NCBI RefSeq assembly: GCF_000024025.1
Contig: NC_013131.1
Span: 744,001-808,000, forward strand
Source: Catenulispora acidiphila DSM 44928
GTDB taxonomy: Bacteria; Actinomycetota; Actinomycetes; Streptomycetales; Catenulisporaceae
DNA: 64,000 bases
Reading direction: 5' to 3'
Notes under the pieces: generated by a model
Database searches by the model: none
What the model was told of the DNA's origin: nothing
The model's input: the letters and a program-made list of their open reading frames with translations, nothing else
Program-made: the position numbers and the translations under genes
Shown: positions 63,668-64,000 of the stretch, piece by piece
Layout: every line of letters begins with the position of its first letter
Position numbering within the stretch: the stretch's first letter is position 1

Positions 63668-64000
63668 TCAGCTGATGGCATCCCGCAGCTTGCGAAGCGT
63701 GGCCACACCATCGGAGTGCCCAGCGACCTCGGCATCGGCGATCGCCCTGTCGAGCCGCGCCTTCGCGGCGTCCTTCCGATCCAACGACCGGTATTCGATG
63801 ACAGCCGCCTGCCGTATCGCATCGAAGCGCGGCGGAATCCCCGAAAACCCCGGCCGGTCATAGAGCAGCGCGGCACGCTCAAGCTGCACGATCGCCTCCT
63901 CCGGCCGCCCCGCGGCGTTGAGCACCCACCCCCGCGTGTAGCAGGTCTGAGCCTCATCAATCTCGACACTCAGGAACTGAGCACTCGACGCCTCCACGAA
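63668..64000 (-). CDS. TPR-like protein, C-terminal part (start outside window)
   Basis: At least 110 residues remain in the window. CYTRGWVLNAAGRPEEAIVQ then LERAALLYD and a second helix pair ending IADAEVAGHSDGVATLRKL look like tetratricopeptide repeats. Such C-terminal repeats are common in actinobacterial regulators of the SARP or HTH-TPR kind, but nothing in the window tells which. The gene runs past position 64000. Confidence 0.7.
   Translation of the reverse strand, partial: FVEASSAQFLSVEIDEAQTCYTRGWVLNAAGRPEEAIVQLERAALLYDRPGFSGIPPRFDAIRQAAVIEYRSLDRKDAAKARLDRAIADAEVAGHSDGVATLRKLRDAIS

Overview
The window is very GC-rich and gene-dense, with GTG and ATG starts, frequent 4-bp start/stop overlaps and mycothiol metabolism (mca, a maleylpyruvate-isomerase-fold mycothiol enzyme). 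It also carries a tRNA-Leu(UAA) of the bldA type, ECF and NarL-type regulators and a Ser/Thr kinase. This fits a filamentous actinomycete; a Catenulispora- or Streptomyces-like lineage is my inference, not something the sequence proves.

Layout. 1-6.7 kb: end of a NarL-type histidine kinase, a thiolase, small hypothetical genes, the bldA-type tRNA, an SGNH hydrolase and cystathionine beta-synthase. 6.7-10.6 kb: proline catabolism (PucR-type regulator divergent from proline dehydrogenase and pyrroline-5-carboxylate dehydrogenase). 10.6-19 kb: FmdB-like zinc ribbon, membrane-anchored S8 protease, MDMPI enzyme, DUF1990, DUF1023 hydrolase, YihY/BrkB membrane protein, DUF72, a lipoprotein and an SCO4226-like protein. 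19-29.5 kb: cystathionine gamma-synthase, EamA exporter, a large pseudokinase-like/alanine-repeat/membrane protein, ROK sugar kinase, a marR-MFS pair and threonine deaminase. 29.6-36 kb: DrrAB-type ABC exporter, membrane Ser/Thr kinase, greA, DUF4307 and mca. 36-44 kb: a 60-bp minisatellite, ArfB, a ceramidase-family enzyme, a gntR-ABC operon, an ECF sigma factor with a frameshifted SecD-head-domain partner, and L-serine deaminase.

44-49.7 kb: a two-component system divergent from an FtsX-type ABC transporter, with a 28-codon ORF translationally linked between ATPase and permease. 49.7-50.4 kb: a gene-free 551-bp element made of long inverted repeats. 50.4-57.4 kb: ClpC-type ATPase, a shortened P450-like protein, UBP zinc finger, HD-domain protein, DUF5602 exoprotein and an MFS exporter. 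57.4-63.6 kb: a double histidine kinase whose first kinase module is degenerate, its response regulator and another ABC transporter. The right edge holds the end of a TPR-like gene.

Themes. Sulfur amino acids (cystathionine beta- and gamma-synthase), proline, threonine and serine breakdown, and three separate envelope-stress or export modules (two with two-component systems, one with a GntR regulator). The tRNA that reads UUA sits in the window together with genes that contain the rare TTA codon: the DUF1990 gene, the Ser/Thr kinase and possibly the pseudokinase. The most unusual items are the pseudokinase protein, the double kinase, the 28-residue cationic peptide ORF, the P450-like remnant and the long inverted-repeat element. 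All family calls are from motif recognition by eye; no database search was run.
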